Positions 34,495 through 44,158 of a stretch of 64,000 nt of DNA are shown piece by piece. Numbering within the stretch: the first letter of the stretch is position 1; the number at the start of each line of letters is the position of its first letter. Source of the stretch: Propionicicella superfundia DSM 22317 (lineage in GTDB: Bacteria > Actinomycetota > Actinomycetes > Propionibacteriales > Propionibacteriaceae); contig NZ_KE384021.1 in NCBI RefSeq assembly GCF_000423465.1, positions 40,396 through 104,395 on the forward strand, in the 5' to 3' direction. A program made the translations under genes and the position numbers. The notes beneath the pieces were generated by a model. The model saw only the letters and a program-made list of their open reading frames with translations, searched no databases and was not told the origin of the DNA.

Positions 34495-35904
34495 TTGTCG
34501 AAGGTGGGACGCCCCGTGGCCGGTCGCTCGCGCCGGTGGATCGTCCTCGGTGTGGCCGTCGCCGTCGTGACTACGGCTGTCATGCTGGGAGGCCCCCCGG
34601 CGCTGTATGCCACAGGCCTGTGGATCGATGGGGGTTCGGCGACCGTCACGCCCGGTTTCTTCGAGGACGTGCCCGAGCCGACGGGCGACGCGGCCGACCT
34701 GCCCGTGAGCCCCGAGGCGGTCGCCACGCCGCGCACGGCCACGGCCGTCCCGGCGGCCTCGGCGGTGGCGTCGCGCGTGGCGTCGGTCTCGCGCACCGGT
34801 CTGGGGACGACGGCGATGACCTTCCTGGACGCCGCCGACGGCACGGTGGTGTACGACGAGAATGCGCAGCAGGCGCTCACGCCGGCATCCAACATGAAGG
34901 TGTTGTCCACCCTGGCCGCCCTCGAGGTCCTGGGGCCCGGCACGACGTTCACCACGGAGGTCGTCACGTCCGGGGCGGGCCAGATCGTGCTCGTGGGAGG
35001 CGGCGACCCGTACCTCACGGCGACGACCCGGTCCGACTACCCCGAACGGGCGTCGCTGGAGCAGCTCGCCCAGCGCACCGCGACCGCCTTGAAGAAGACC
35101 GGGACGACGACGGTCGTGCTGGGGTACGACACCTCTCTGTTCAGCGGTCCCGACTGGCATCCCGACTGGACCGATGGGTACTCGTCGGAGGTGGCCAGGG
35201 TCGTGTCGCTCGCGGTGGACGGGTCGCGCACCTCGGAGGGCATGCCCGTCGCCGATCCCGTCGCGAACGCGGTGACGGCCTTCGTCTCGGCACTGGCCCG
35301 GCAGGGGATCACGGTCACGTCGACGGCTCCGGCGACGGCGTCCGCGGGTGCCACGCAACTCGCGTCCGTGTCTTCCCCGGCCGTGTCGGTCATCGTCGAG
35401 CAGATCCTGCTCCATTCGGACAACGACGCCGCCGAGACGCTGGCCCGGCACACGGCCCTCGCGTCCGGGCAGCCGGCCAGCTTCACCGGAGCGGCGGCCG
35501 CCATCACGGCGGTGCTGGCGAAGCTGGGGCTGCTGGACTCCGGCGCGCTGATCCGCGACGGTTCCGGCCTGTCGAAGTCCAACCGCGTCACGACGGGCAT
35601 GCTGGCTCGTGCGGTCCGCGCGTCGCTGCACTCGGACGCCTTCGGTGCCGTCGTGAGCGGCCTGCCCCTGGCCGGGGTGTCGGGGACGTTGCAGACCCGA
35701 TACTCGACGAACGCGGGCCGTGGCCAGGTCTGGGCCAAGACCGGCTTCCTGTCCGGGATCCACGGGCTGACGGGGATCCTGGTGACGCTCGACGGCGACG
35801 TCCTCGTGTTCTCGATGCTCGTGAACGGGCAGGCCGACCGAGGCATAGCGCAACCGGCGCTGGACGCGATCACGTCGGCGGTGGTGACATGCGGGTGTTC
35901 GTGA
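34495..35904 (+). CDS. dacB: D-alanyl-D-alanine carboxypeptidase/endopeptidase (PBP4, S13)
   Basis: A 469-residue cell-wall enzyme with a single N-terminal membrane anchor (WIVLGVAVAVVTTAVML), a Pro/Ala/Thr linker and the S13 catalytic motifs SNMK (in TPASNMKVLSTL), SDN and KTG (WAKTGFLSG). TTG 34495 follows GGGGAGGG with good spacing; ATG 34450 in the same frame is the alternative. It trims peptidoglycan peptides outside the membrane. Confidence 0.9.
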   Translation: MSKVGRPVAGRSRRWIVLGVAVAVVTTAVMLGGPPALYATGLWIDGGSATVTPGFFEDVPEPTGDAADLPVSPEAVATPRTATAVPAASAVASRVASVSRTGLGTTAMTFLDAADGTVVYDENAQQALTPASNMKVLSTLAALEVLGPGTTFTTEVVTSGAGQIVLVGGGDPYLTATTRSDYPERASLEQLAQRTATALKKTGTTTVVLGYDTSLFSGPDWHPDWTDGYSSEVARVVSLAVDGSRTSEGMPVADPVANAVTAFVSALARQGITVTSTAPATASAGATQLASVSSPAVSVIVEQILLHSDNDAAETLARHTALASGQPASFTGAAAAITAVLAKLGLLDSGALIRDGSGLSKSNRVTTGMLARAVRASLHSDAFGAVVSGLPLAGVSGTLQTRYSTNAGRGQVWAKTGFLSGIHGLTGILVTLDGDVLVFSMLVNGQADRGIAQPALDAITSAVVTCGCS

Positions 35905-35908
35905 CGGG

Positions 35909-36826
35909 GTGGGAGAGGTGAGTCCGCTGCCGGAGCTGGACTGGGGGCTGGCCGCGCGCATCGGCGGCCGGGTCGTGCCGGCCGGGCCGGTGGTCCCTCT
36001 CGCCCAGGCGACGGCCGCGGTGGACGGGTTGCGCGTCGCGGCGGATCGGGCCGCGGAGGTCATCGCCGAGCGCAGCGGTCTGCGCAATCCCGGGCGGGTG
36101 CCCGTCGTCGTCGTCGACCGACCGGGTTGGATCGCCGCGAACGCCGCGATGGCCGAGGGGCTGATGCGCGACATCCTGCCCGGCGCACGCTCGCCGCGGG
36201 TCGTCGCGCGGACGGTCGGGGTGCAGGCCGGTGCCGTTCTCGCGGTGGTCAGCACCCGTATCCTCGGGCAGTTCGAGGGGCTGTCCCCCGACCCGCGACT
36301 CCTTCTCGTCGCTCCGAACGTCGTCGGCTTCGAGCGGGCCTCCGGCGTCGCGACCGGTGACTTCAGGCTGTGGGTGTGCCTGCATGAGCAGACGCACCAG
36401 TTCCAGTTCTCGCACGCGCCCTGGCTCGCCGGCCATCTGCGCGGTCTCGCCGCCGACCTGCTGGGTACCGATGACGCGTCACGCTCCGAGGATGCGTTCG
36501 AGGTGCTGTCGGCCGCGATGACCTTCTTGGAGGGGCACGCCGAGGTGCAGATGGACATCACGGCGGTGGGTCTTGTCCGGTCGCTGTCGAGGTTGCGGCG
36601 GAGTCTCGACGGCCGGCGGCGGTCGCCGGGTCTGTTCGGGCTCGTCCAGCGCGCGATCGGCCTGGGGCACAAGGTGTCCCAGTACGAGCGGGGCGCGGCC
36701 TTCTGCCGTTACCTCCACGAGCGCGGCGGTCTGGATCTGCTGAACCGGCCGCTGGCCGGGCCCGACGCTCTTCCTGCTCCCGACGAGATCGAGGAGCCGG
36801 ATCGTTGGCTGAGGCGCGTGGGCTGA
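35909..36826 (+). CDS. Zinc-dependent metalloprotease-like protein (DUF2342, F420-associated family)
   Basis: A 305-residue protein with an HEQTH metal motif (CLHEQTHQFQF) and a downstream FLEGHAE that may supply the third ligand. The family is annotated as zinc-dependent metalloprotease or coenzyme-F420-biosynthesis-associated, but no activity is established. It begins 5 nt after dacB and its stop overlaps tilS (TGATG); the dacB-this-tilS-hpt order is widespread in actinobacteria. GTG 35918 is an alternative start. Confidence 0.85.
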   Translation: MGEVSPLPELDWGLAARIGGRVVPAGPVVPLAQATAAVDGLRVAADRAAEVIAERSGLRNPGRVPVVVVDRPGWIAANAAMAEGLMRDILPGARSPRVVARTVGVQAGAVLAVVSTRILGQFEGLSPDPRLLLVAPNVVGFERASGVATGDFRLWVCLHEQTHQFQFSHAPWLAGHLRGLAADLLGTDDASRSEDAFEVLSAAMTFLEGHAEVQMDITAVGLVRSLSRLRRSLDGRRRSPGLFGLVQRAIGLGHKVSQYERGAAFCRYLHERGGLDLLNRPLAGPDALPAPDEIEEPDRWLRRVG

Positions 36827-37812
36827 TGGCGCGGCGCGCGCTGGGTCCCGCGCAGTGGGCCGTGGCCGAGGCGGTCGGCGCCGCTCTCGACGCGGCGGGC
36901 CCGACCATCGGCGACAGGGCGGGCGCCGTGCCCGCGGCGGGTGTCCTCGTGGCCGTGTCGGGCGGTGCGGACTCGCTGGCCCTGGCCGCAGGAGCCTTCG
37001 TCGCCACGCGTCGGCGGGGTCTGGGGTGCAGGGCCGTCACTGTCGATCACGGGCTGCAACCGGGGTCGGACGACGTCGCTCGCGCCGCCGTGGGGCAACT
37101 GGGCGAGTGGGGTGTGCCGGGGCAGATCGTGCGGGTCGCGGTCGGGACGGCCGGGGGTCTGGAGGCCGCGGCTCGTGCGGCGCGCTATGCCGCGCTGGCA
37201 CGGACGGCCGCCCCCGACGAGTGGGTGCTTCTGGGCCACACCCTGGACGACCAGGCCGAGACGGTGCTGCTGGGGCTGGCCCGCGGTTCCGGAACGCGGT
37301 CGCTGGCGGGGATGCCGGCGCGACGGGGGCGCTTCCTGCGGCCGCTGCTGGGCCTGCGACGCGTGCTCGTCGCGGAGGCGGCGGCGGCGTGGGGCGCTGC
37401 GCCTCACCACGATCCGCACAATGAGGACCGTCGCTTCGCCCGCGTCCGTGTCCGCGCCGAGGCGCTCCCGGTGCTGGAGACGGCGCTTGGTCCGGGCATC
37501 GCGGAGGCGCTGGCCCGCACCGCCCGGCTCGCGCGGGCCGACGCGGACCTCCTGGACGCGCAGGCGGCGGCGGTCGGCGACCCGGCGGACTGTGCAACGC
37601 TCGCGGCGTTGCCGGGGCCGCTGCGGACCCGGGCGGTGAAGGCGTGGCTGGAGCGGAGCGGCGCGGCCGACCTGCGGGAGGCCCATGTGGCCGCTGTCGC
37701 CGATCTCGCCGTGCAGCGACGGGGCCGGCGGGAGGTCGACGTCCCGGGGCTCCGGGTCACCCGGCGCGGCGACCGGTTGGAGGTGGTCGCCGGGGAGGGG
37801 CCGACGGCATGA
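36826..37812 (+). CDS. tilS: tRNA(Ile)-lysidine synthetase
   Basis: A 328-residue N-type ATP pyrophosphatase that makes lysidine at C34 of tRNA-Ile(CAU). The PP-loop is VAVSGGADSLAL, followed by VDHGL and GHTLDDQAETVLL. The C-terminal part is shorter than in E. coli, as is usual in actinobacteria. ATG 36826 overlaps the upstream stop; TTG 36805 in the same frame is less likely. Confidence 0.93.
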   Translation: MARRALGPAQWAVAEAVGAALDAAGPTIGDRAGAVPAAGVLVAVSGGADSLALAAGAFVATRRRGLGCRAVTVDHGLQPGSDDVARAAVGQLGEWGVPGQIVRVAVGTAGGLEAAARAARYAALARTAAPDEWVLLGHTLDDQAETVLLGLARGSGTRSLAGMPARRGRFLRPLLGLRRVLVAEAAAAWGAAPHHDPHNEDRRFARVRVRAEALPVLETALGPGIAEALARTARLARADADLLDAQAAAVGDPADCATLAALPGPLRTRAVKAWLERSGAADLREAHVAAVADLAVQRRGRREVDVPGLRVTRRGDRLEVVAGEGPTA

Positions 37813-37826
37813 CGGGCCGGTCGCGC

Positions 37827-38288
37827 TCACGCCCTGCCGGAGACGCACTCCTTCCGGAGATGCACCAGGTCGACACCTTCGCGCAGAGTCGTGCGGCGGA
37901 CGATCGCGTATCCCTCACGCTCGTACAGGCGGACGTTCCCGGCGCTGAGGTGACCGGTGAACAGCTCGCAGGCGGCGGCGCCGCTGGCGGCCTCGGCGGC
38001 GCGCAACAGGCGTGTCCCGATTCCCCGCCCCTGCCGGTCGGGAGCGACCATCAGCCTCCCGATGTGGGCGACGCCGTCGGCGACGGTCCAGCGCACCGCC
38101 CCGACCAGCCGTCCGCCGTCTCGGATGCCGATGCCGGGGCCGGACAGCTCCCGTTCGAGATCGGCGAACGTCTGGGTCAGCGGCGGGAGGAACGGGTCGC
38201 CGTACACCTGCGCCTCCGACACGTAGGCCGCCCGCTGCAGGGTGAGCACCTCGCCTGCGTCGCGCGGCGAGAGCGGTCTCTCGTCCAT
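37827..38288 (-). CDS. GNAT-family N-acetyltransferase
   Basis: A 153-residue acetyltransferase with the acetyl-CoA loop VAPDRQGRGIGTRLL and the C-terminal NVRLYEREGY motif. The substrate is unknown. TACCCT (minus, 38295-38300) lies six nt before ATG 38288, so it is likely leaderless. It converges with tilS, with only 14 nt between stops. Confidence 0.9.
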   Translation of the reverse strand: MDERPLSPRDAGEVLTLQRAAYVSEAQVYGDPFLPPLTQTFADLERELSGPGIGIRDGGRLVGAVRWTVADGVAHIGRLMVAPDRQGRGIGTRLLRAAEAASGAAACELFTGHLSAGNVRLYEREGYAIVRRTTLREGVDLVHLRKECVSGRA

Positions 38289-38320
38289 GCAGCGAGGGTA
38301 GTGCCCGCGTCTCCCGAGAT

Positions 38321-38486
38321 GTGACAAACCGTCCCGCCGGTGCGCGGCGGGGCGACCGGGGCGTTCGTCCCGTTCCCTGGGGGCGCAATTCGTCACGCTC
38401 GCGGCGGGTGTGACGTTTCGTGCAGGAAGGGAGCGGCGACCCGTTCCGAAGGGGTGGTGGCACGTCGTGGCGGGCCGGATCGTCAC
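38321..38486 (+). repeat. Two GTGAC/GTCAC elements in tandem
   Basis: Copies at 38321-38396 (76 nt; GTGACAAACCG to TTCGTCACGC) and 38410-38486 (77 nt; GTGTGACGTTTCG to CGGATCGTCACACC), 13 nt apart, fill most of the gap between the divergent GNAT and hpt genes. Their interiors differ from one another. Confidence 0.9.
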
Positions 38487-38550
38487 ACCGTCGGCCGGTG
38501 ACGCATCTGCGCATCGGGTGGGAGCGGGGGCCGGGCCCGGAGGATCGGGT

Positions 38551-38556
38551 TAGGGT
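38551..38556 (+). promoter_or_regulatory. -10 box TAGGGT of hpt (leaderless)
   Basis: Seven nt before GTG 38564. Confidence 0.6.
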
Positions 38557-38563
38557 AAGGCCC

Positions 38564-39115
38564 GTGGACGCTAACGATGTATCGGGAGAACTCGCCTCCC
38601 TTCACTACACCGGTGCCGAGGTGCAGGCCCGTGTCAAGGAGATCGCCGCGCAGATCGACGCCGACTACGAGGGCAGGCGACTTCTGTTGGTCGGGGTGCT
38701 CAGCGGTGCCGTCATGATCATGGCCGACCTGTCGCGGGCGATGAAGTCGCATTGCGAGATGGACTGGATGGCGATCTCCTCCTACGGCGCCGGGACGCAG
38801 TCGTCGGGGGTGGTGCGGATCCTCAAGGACCTGAACACGAACATCGAGGGCCGCGACGTCCTCGTCGTCGAGGACATCATCGACACCGGCCTGACCCTCG
38901 CCTACCTCATCCAGAACCTGCAGTCGCGCAAGCCGGCCAGCCTCGAGATCATGACCATGTTCCGCAAGCCCGAAGCCCTGTCCAGTTCCGTGAAGGTGCG
39001 CTATGTGGGTTTCGACCTCCCGAACGAGTTCGTCGTCGGGTACGGGCTCGACTACGCGGGTCGCTACCGCAATCTGACCGATGTCGGGACGCTCGCCCCG
39101 CACGTGTACAGCTAG
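38564..39115 (+). CDS. hpt: Hypoxanthine phosphoribosyltransferase
   Basis: A 183-residue purine salvage enzyme. The PRPP motif is VLVVEDIIDTGLTL and the C-terminal YVGFDLPNEFVVGYGLDY is diagnostic. GTG 38564 follows TAGGGT by 7 nt, so the upstream in-frame stretch, which runs through a repeat element, is excluded. It precedes ftsH, as in many Gram-positive genomes. Confidence 0.95.
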   Translation: MDANDVSGELASLHYTGAEVQARVKEIAAQIDADYEGRRLLLVGVLSGAVMIMADLSRAMKSHCEMDWMAISSYGAGTQSSGVVRILKDLNTNIEGRDVLVVEDIIDTGLTLAYLIQNLQSRKPASLEIMTMFRKPEALSSSVKVRYVGFDLPNEFVVGYGLDYAGRYRNLTDVGTLAPHVYS

Positions 39116-39204
39116 CCCTTGGCCCCGGCCGGTACAGTCTTAGTGCTCCACCAGGGATTCACGCAGCCTCGCGCAATGCGAGGGCGCGTGGGAAGAGGAA
39201 GAAC

Positions 39205-41352
39205 TTGAAAGCACAACGGCTGTTCCGTGGCCCGCTGATCTGGATTCTGCTGGGCGGGCTCGCGATCTTCCTGATCGTCGACTTCGTCAGCAATGCGAAC
39301 GGCTACCAGTCGAAGCCGACCAGCGAGGTCGTGTCCGTCATCAACGGCACCGACAAGCTGAAGGAGGTCGTGCTCGTCGACGGCGAGCAGGAGGTCCGGG
39401 TCGAGAAGAGCGACGGGACGAAGATTCGCGCGACCTGGGTCGGCACGCAGTCCGAGGCGATCATCGAGCGGCTGAACGCGCGCGTCGCCGACGGAACGCT
39501 GGAGTCGTGGCGCGGCGAGAATCCCGACGGAAACATGTGGGGGACGTTGCTGTTCACCCTGGTTCCCTTCCTGCTGTTCGGCGCGTTGCTGTTCTTCTTC
39601 CTCAACTCGGCGCAGTCCGGCGGTAACCGCCTCATGGGCTTCGGCAAGTCGAAGGCGAAGATCGCCAACAAGGGAACGCCGCAGACGACGTTCGCCGATG
39701 TCGCGGGCGTCGAGGAGGCGATCGAGGAGCTTCAGGAGATCAAGGAGTTCCTCGCCGAGCCCGCGAAGTTCCAGGCCGTGGGCGCGAAGATCCCGAAGGG
39801 CGTCCTGCTGTACGGGCCTCCCGGCACCGGCAAGACGCTGCTCGCCCGCGCCGTGGCCGGGGAGGCCGGGGTTCCCTTCTTCTCCATTTCGGGGTCCGAT
39901 TTCGTCGAGATGTTCGTCGGCGTCGGCGCATCCCGCGTCCGCGATCTGTTCGAGCAGGCCAAGGAGGCCGCCCCCGCGATCGTGTTCATCGACGAGATCG
40001 ACGCCGTCGGGCGGCACCGCGGAGCCGGGATGGGCGGCGGCCACGACGAACGCGAGCAGACCCTGAACCAGTTGCTGGTCGAGATGGACGGCTTCGACGC
40101 CCGGGTGGGTGTCGTGCTGATCGCGGCGACGAACCGTCCCGACGTCCTGGATCCGGCGCTGCTGCGTCCCGGCCGGTTCGACCGGCAGATCCCCGTCGAG
40201 GCGCCCGACATGGCCGGCCGGCTGCAGATCCTGCGCGTCCACGCCAAGAACAAGCCGATGGCCGCCGACGCCAACCTTGAACGGGTCGCGGCGCGGACGC
40301 CGGGCTTCACCGGTGCCGATCTGGCCAACGTCCTCAACGAGGCGGCCTTGCTCACCGCCCGCAACAATCAGCGGATTATCGACGCACACGCGCTCGATGA
40401 GGCGATCGACCGCGTCATCGCGGGTCCGCAGCGGCGCAGCCGGATCATGGACGAGCGCGAACTGCTCATCACCGCCTACCACGAGGGTGGGCACGCGCTG
40501 GTCGCCGCCGCGATGCCGGGCAACGACCCGGTGCAGAAGGTGACGATCCTGCCGCGCGGCAAGGCGCTCGGCTACACGATGGTGATGCCCGATCAGGACA
40601 AGTACTCGCGGACCCGCGGCGAACTGCTCGACCAGTTGGCGTACATGCTCGGCGGACGTGCCGCCGAAGAGATGATCTTCCACGATCCGACGACGGGCGC
40701 GAGCAATGACATCGAGAAGGCGACCAAGGTCGCCAGGGCGATGGTGACCGAGTACGGAATGACCGAGTCGCTCGGCGCGGTCCGTCTCGGCTCGGGCGAC
40801 CGCGAGCCCTTCCTCGGCAGGGACTTCGGCGAGGGCCGCGACTACTCCGAGGCCGTCGCGTCACGGATCGACGAAGAGGTGGCCAAGCTCATCAACAACG
40901 CCCACCAGGAGGCGTTCGAGGTGCTTTCGGCCAACCGCGAGGTGCTGGACGAGCTCGTCCGGCAGTTGTTCGCGAAGGAGACCCTCGACAAGGACCAGCT
41001 CGCGCGGGTCTTCGCACCGCTCAAGAGGTGGCCGAAGCGGGGCCCGTGGACGGGCTCGGAGACGCGTGTGCCGTCGGACATCCCGCCGGTGCCGGTGCCG
41101 CCGCGCCAGCCGCGCCCCGTCACGCAGGGCCACGCTCCCTCCCACGGCAAGATCGTCGTGCCGCCCCCGGGCACCGGATCGCATCCGCCGTACAGCTCGA
41201 CCCCGCCCGGATTCGACACCCAGCCGCCGGCGGGTGGTCCCTGGTACGGGCCGCCTCAGCAGAACGGTGGTGGCGACAACCCGTACGGACCGCCCGGCCA
41301 GAACCAGCCCCCGGCCGGGCCGCAGGGTCCTGGCGGGCCGCAGGGGGCCTAG
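39205..41352 (+). CDS. ftsH: ATP-dependent zinc metalloprotease FtsH
   Basis: A 715-residue membrane AAA+ protease. Two N-terminal membrane helices flank a small outer domain; Walker A GPPGTGKT is near residue 204, Walker B FIDEID, then the SRH GRFDRQ and zinc motif HEGGHA near residue 425. The last 100 residues are a Pro/Gly-rich cytoplasmic tail. TTG 39205 (GAAGAGGAAG upstream) gives [13 protein letters not shown], the expected start. It removes damaged membrane proteins and regulators. Confidence 0.96.
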   Translation: MKAQRLFRGPLIWILLGGLAIFLIVDFVSNANGYQSKPTSEVVSVINGTDKLKEVVLVDGEQEVRVEKSDGTKIRATWVGTQSEAIIERLNARVADGTLESWRGENPDGNMWGTLLFTLVPFLLFGALLFFFLNSAQSGGNRLMGFGKSKAKIANKGTPQTTFADVAGVEEAIEELQEIKEFLAEPAKFQAVGAKIPKGVLLYGPPGTGKTLLARAVAGEAGVPFFSISGSDFVEMFVGVGASRVRDLFEQAKEAAPAIVFIDEIDAVGRHRGAGMGGGHDEREQTLNQLLVEMDGFDARVGVVLIAATNRPDVLDPALLRPGRFDRQIPVEAPDMAGRLQILRVHAKNKPMAADANLERVAARTPGFTGADLANVLNEAALLTARNNQRIIDAHALDEAIDRVIAGPQRRSRIMDERELLITAYHEGGHALVAAAMPGNDPVQKVTILPRGKALGYTMVMPDQDKYSRTRGELLDQLAYMLGGRAAEEMIFHDPTTGASNDIEKATKVARAMVTEYGMTESLGAVRLGSGDREPFLGRDFGEGRDYSEAVASRIDEEVAKLINNAHQEAFEVLSANREVLDELVRQLFAKETLDKDQLARVFAPLKRWPKRGPWTGSETRVPSDIPPVPVPPRQPRPVTQGHAPSHGKIVVPPPGTGSHPPYSSTPPGFDTQPPAGGPWYGPPQQNGGGDNPYGPPGQNQPPAGPQGPGGPQGA

Positions 41353-41354
41353 CC

Positions 41355-41915
41355 GTGGCTGCGTTCGACCAGGCCCGGATCTCCGCGGCCGTGAGGGAGT
41401 TGCTGCTCGGACTGGGTGAGGACCCCGACCGCGAGGGCCTCGTGGAGACGCCTCAGCGGGTCGCCCGCGCGTACGAGGAGATCTTCGCGGGCCTGCACGC
41501 CGACCCGGCGGAGGTGCTGGCGACCCGGTTCGACATCGACCACAACGAGTTCGTCCTCGTCAAGGACATCGAGGTGTGGTCGGTGTGCGAGCACCACCTG
41601 CTCCCGTTCACCGGGGTCGCCCATGTCGGCTACATCCCCGACGGGCAGGTCACGGGCCTGTCCAAGCTCGCCCGTCTCGTCGACGTGTATGCCCGTCGCC
41701 CGCAGGTGCAGGAGCGGCTCACGTCCCAGGTCGCCGACGCCCTGGTCGAGCATCTCCGGCCACAGGGCGTCATCGTCGTCATCGAGTGCTCGCACCTGTG
41801 CATGACGATGCGCGGTGCCCGCAAGACCGAGTCGCGGACGGTCACCAGCGCCGTGCGCGGGCTGCTCCGCCGCACCGCCACCCGGGCCGAGGCCATGAGC
41901 CTCATCATCGGCTGA
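41355..41915 (+). CDS. folE: GTP cyclohydrolase I
   Basis: A 186-residue enzyme that starts tetrahydrofolate synthesis from GTP. Zinc ligands appear in [10 protein letters not shown] and [30 protein letters not shown] is the family signature. GTG 41355 begins just after the ftsH stop, so ftsH and the folate genes are co-transcribed. Confidence 0.97.
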   Translation: MAAFDQARISAAVRELLLGLGEDPDREGLVETPQRVARAYEEIFAGLHADPAEVLATRFDIDHNEFVLVKDIEVWSVCEHHLLPFTGVAHVGYIPDGQVTGLSKLARLVDVYARRPQVQERLTSQVADALVEHLRPQGVIVVIECSHLCMTMRGARKTESRTVTSAVRGLLRRTATRAEAMSLIIG

Positions 41916-41918
41916 GCC

Positions 41919-42746
41919 ATGGAGGTCTTCGCTGCCGGACCGACCAGGGTGATGGGGATTCTCAACGTCACACCCGACTCGTTCTCCGACGGCGGCCGCT
42001 GGACCGACCTCGACCGCGCCGTCGCGCACGGGCGCGAACTGGTCGCTGCGGGAGCGGCCATCGTGGACGTGGGCGGCGAGTCGACCCGTCCGGGTGCGGA
42101 ACGTCCGAGCGCCGCGGAGGAGTTGCGGCGTGTGCTGCCGGTCGTCGAAGCGCTGGCCGCAGAGGGGACGGTCGTGTCCGTGGACACGATGCGGGCCGAT
42201 GTGGCGGCCGCGGCGGTCGCCGCGGGGGCCGCGATCATCAACGACGTGTCGGGTGGGCTCGCCGACCCCGAGATGCTGGCGGCGGTCGCCGCCTCCGGCG
42301 CGGGGTACGTCACCATGCACTGGCGCGGGCATTCGTTCGGGATGTACGACCAGGCCCGCTACCACGACGTCGTCGCCGAGGTGTGCGCCGAGCTCGCCTC
42401 CCGCGTCGAAGCGGCGCTGGAGGCCGGCATCGAGCCGGCGTCGCTGGCGATCGACCCCGGCTTCGGCTTCGCCAAGGACTACTCCCACAACTGGACGCTG
42501 CTGGCCGGCCTGGAGCGGGTCGAGGCGCTCGGGTACCCCGTTCTCGTCGGTGTGTCCCGCAAGGGCTTCCTCGGCCGTCCTGGCGGGCTCGACGCGCGGC
42601 CGACCGATCGGGACGCGGCGACGGTGGCCGTCACGGCGCTCGTGGCCGCCCGGCGGGTGTGGGCGGTGCGGACCCATGAGGTCTTCTCCCAGGTGGCGGC
42701 GATCTCGGTCGCCGAACGAATCCGCGCCGCGGGCGAGCAGGGGTGA
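41919..42746 (+). CDS. folP: Dihydropteroate synthase
   Basis: A 275-residue TIM-barrel enzyme joining p-aminobenzoate to the pterin; sulfonamide target. GILNVTPDSFSDGG and VDVGGESTRPGA are intact, with later DPGFGFAKDY and GVSRKGFLG. It starts 3 nt after folE and its stop overlaps folB. Confidence 0.97.
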   Translation: MEVFAAGPTRVMGILNVTPDSFSDGGRWTDLDRAVAHGRELVAAGAAIVDVGGESTRPGAERPSAAEELRRVLPVVEALAAEGTVVSVDTMRADVAAAAVAAGAAIINDVSGGLADPEMLAAVAASGAGYVTMHWRGHSFGMYDQARYHDVVAEVCAELASRVEAALEAGIEPASLAIDPGFGFAKDYSHNWTLLAGLERVEALGYPVLVGVSRKGFLGRPGGLDARPTDRDAATVAVTALVAARRVWAVRTHEVFSQVAAISVAERIRAAGEQG

Positions 42747-43117
42747 CGATGGCTGGGACGACGCGCGTCGAGCTGACGGGCATCCGTGTCTTCGCCCGGC
42801 ACGGCGTTCTGCCCGCCGAACGCCGCAGCGGCCAGGAGTTCGTGGTCGACGTCCGCTGCGGGATCACGCATCCGGAGGGGGACGACATCGGCCTCACGGT
42901 CGACTACGCGGCGCTCGCGCAGCGCGTGCACGATCTCGTCGCCGCCGACCCCGTCGACCTCATCGAGACGGTCGCCGATCGGGTGGCGCGGGACTGCCTG
43001 TCCCTGGCGCGGGTGTCCTGGGTCGAGGTGACCGTCCACAAGCCGCAGGCGCCGATGCCGGTGCCGGTCGCCGACGTGGCGGTGACGGTGCGGCATGTGA
43101 GGGGGGACGATGTGTGA
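42743..43117 (+). CDS. folB: Dihydroneopterin aldolase
   Basis: A 124-residue aldolase with ARHGVLPAERRSGQEFVVDV and the DLIETVADR segment around the catalytic region, then VHKPQAPMP. GTG 42743 overlaps the folP stop; ATG 42749 is also possible. Its end overlaps folK by 8 nt. Confidence 0.95.
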   Translation: MTMAGTTRVELTGIRVFARHGVLPAERRSGQEFVVDVRCGITHPEGDDIGLTVDYAALAQRVHDLVAADPVDLIETVADRVARDCLSLARVSWVEVTVHKPQAPMPVPVADVAVTVRHVRGDDV

Positions 43118-43631
43118 CGACGAGGTCGGCCTGCGGCCCGTGCGGCGGGTGGTCTTCTCCCTCGGTTCGAACATCGACGATCGGCTGGAGCATCTGTGGC
43201 TGGGCGTGTCCACGCTCCGCCGGACGCCGCTGACCCGCCTGGTCGGGGTCTCGCCGGTGTACGAGACCGTCGCCGTCGGGGATCCGCAGCCCGACTTCCT
43301 GAACGCCGTGGTGGTGATGGACAGCACGCTGCCGTCGCTTGTGCTGCTGGAGCGGGCGCAGGCGATCGAGGCGGCACTCGGGCGTCCGGCGGATCACGAG
43401 CCGGGGCCGCGGACGCTCGACGTCGACCTGATCGTGGTCGGAGACCGTGTGCTGCAGACCGAGAGGCTCACCTTGCCGCATCCTCGGGCGCACGAGCGCG
43501 CGTTCGTCCTCTTCCCGTGGCTGGACGTCGAGCCGGACGCCGTCCTGCCGGGCCGCGGAGCCGTGCGCGACCTTGCCGACGCCGTCACCGACGAGGGGAT
43601 CCGCGTCGTGCCGGAGGTGATCGTGCCGTGA
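43110..43631 (+). CDS. folK: 6-hydroxymethyl-7,8-dihydropterin pyrophosphokinase
   Basis: A 173-residue kinase preparing the pterin for FolP. It has FSLGSNIDDR, the FLNAVVV strand and PRTLDVDLIVVGD, the metal-binding signature. ATG 43110 lies within folB and the stop overlaps the DUF3180 gene (GTGA). Confidence 0.95.
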   Translation: MCDDEVGLRPVRRVVFSLGSNIDDRLEHLWLGVSTLRRTPLTRLVGVSPVYETVAVGDPQPDFLNAVVVMDSTLPSLVLLERAQAIEAALGRPADHEPGPRTLDVDLIVVGDRVLQTERLTLPHPRAHERAFVLFPWLDVEPDAVLPGRGAVRDLADAVTDEGIRVVPEVIVP

Positions 43632-44128
43632 CCGAGCCGCAGGACGATCGGGAGAAGCTCCGCCCGACGCCGCCCACCGTGGTGGCTGTCGCCGCCATGC
43701 TCGGCGCGCTCGCCTCGTACATGTTCTTCGGGACGGTGGAGAATCTCGGCCAGTCCGCTCCGCGTGTGACCGCCGTGTCCTGGCTGGCTCTGGCGGCCGT
43801 GGCCGCGGCGACGGCCGTGCTGGCGTGGGTGACCCATCAGCAGGTTCAGCGACGTCGCGAGAGGATCGAGCCCGGCCGGGCTGTGGCCAGACTCGTGCTC
43901 GGCAAGACCGCGCTTCTGGCGGGCGCCGCATTCGCCGGCGGATATCTGACGATCGTCGCGTTGTACGTGCCGCGAATCGCAGCACCGCTGCCGCTGGAAC
44001 GTGTCGTCAACGGCGGCATCGCTGCATTGTGCGCCGTCGTGCTCGCGGTCGCGGGGTGGTTTCTGGAAAGATCCTGTGTGGACCCACGAAGTAAGGATTC
44101 GGGCGACGCGCCCCCCGACGTCCGGTGA
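43628..44128 (+). CDS. DUF3180 membrane protein
   Basis: A 166-residue protein with four predicted membrane helices and an Arg-rich loop (QQVQRRRERIEPG). This family follows folK in many actinobacteria and has no known function. GTG 43628 overlaps the folK stop, so it is the last gene of the folate operon. Confidence 0.88.
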   Translation: MTEPQDDREKLRPTPPTVVAVAAMLGALASYMFFGTVENLGQSAPRVTAVSWLALAAVAAATAVLAWVTHQQVQRRRERIEPGRAVARLVLGKTALLAGAAFAGGYLTIVALYVPRIAAPLPLERVVNGGIAALCAVVLAVAGWFLERSCVDPRSKDSGDAPPDVR

Positions 44129-44145
44129 CCTCGGGTATACGGCGG

Positions 44146-44151
44146 TACCGT
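44146..44151 (+). promoter_or_regulatory. -10 box TACCGT (leaderless)
   Basis: Seven nt before GTG 44159. Confidence 0.55.
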
Positions 44152-44158
44152 GGGGGCC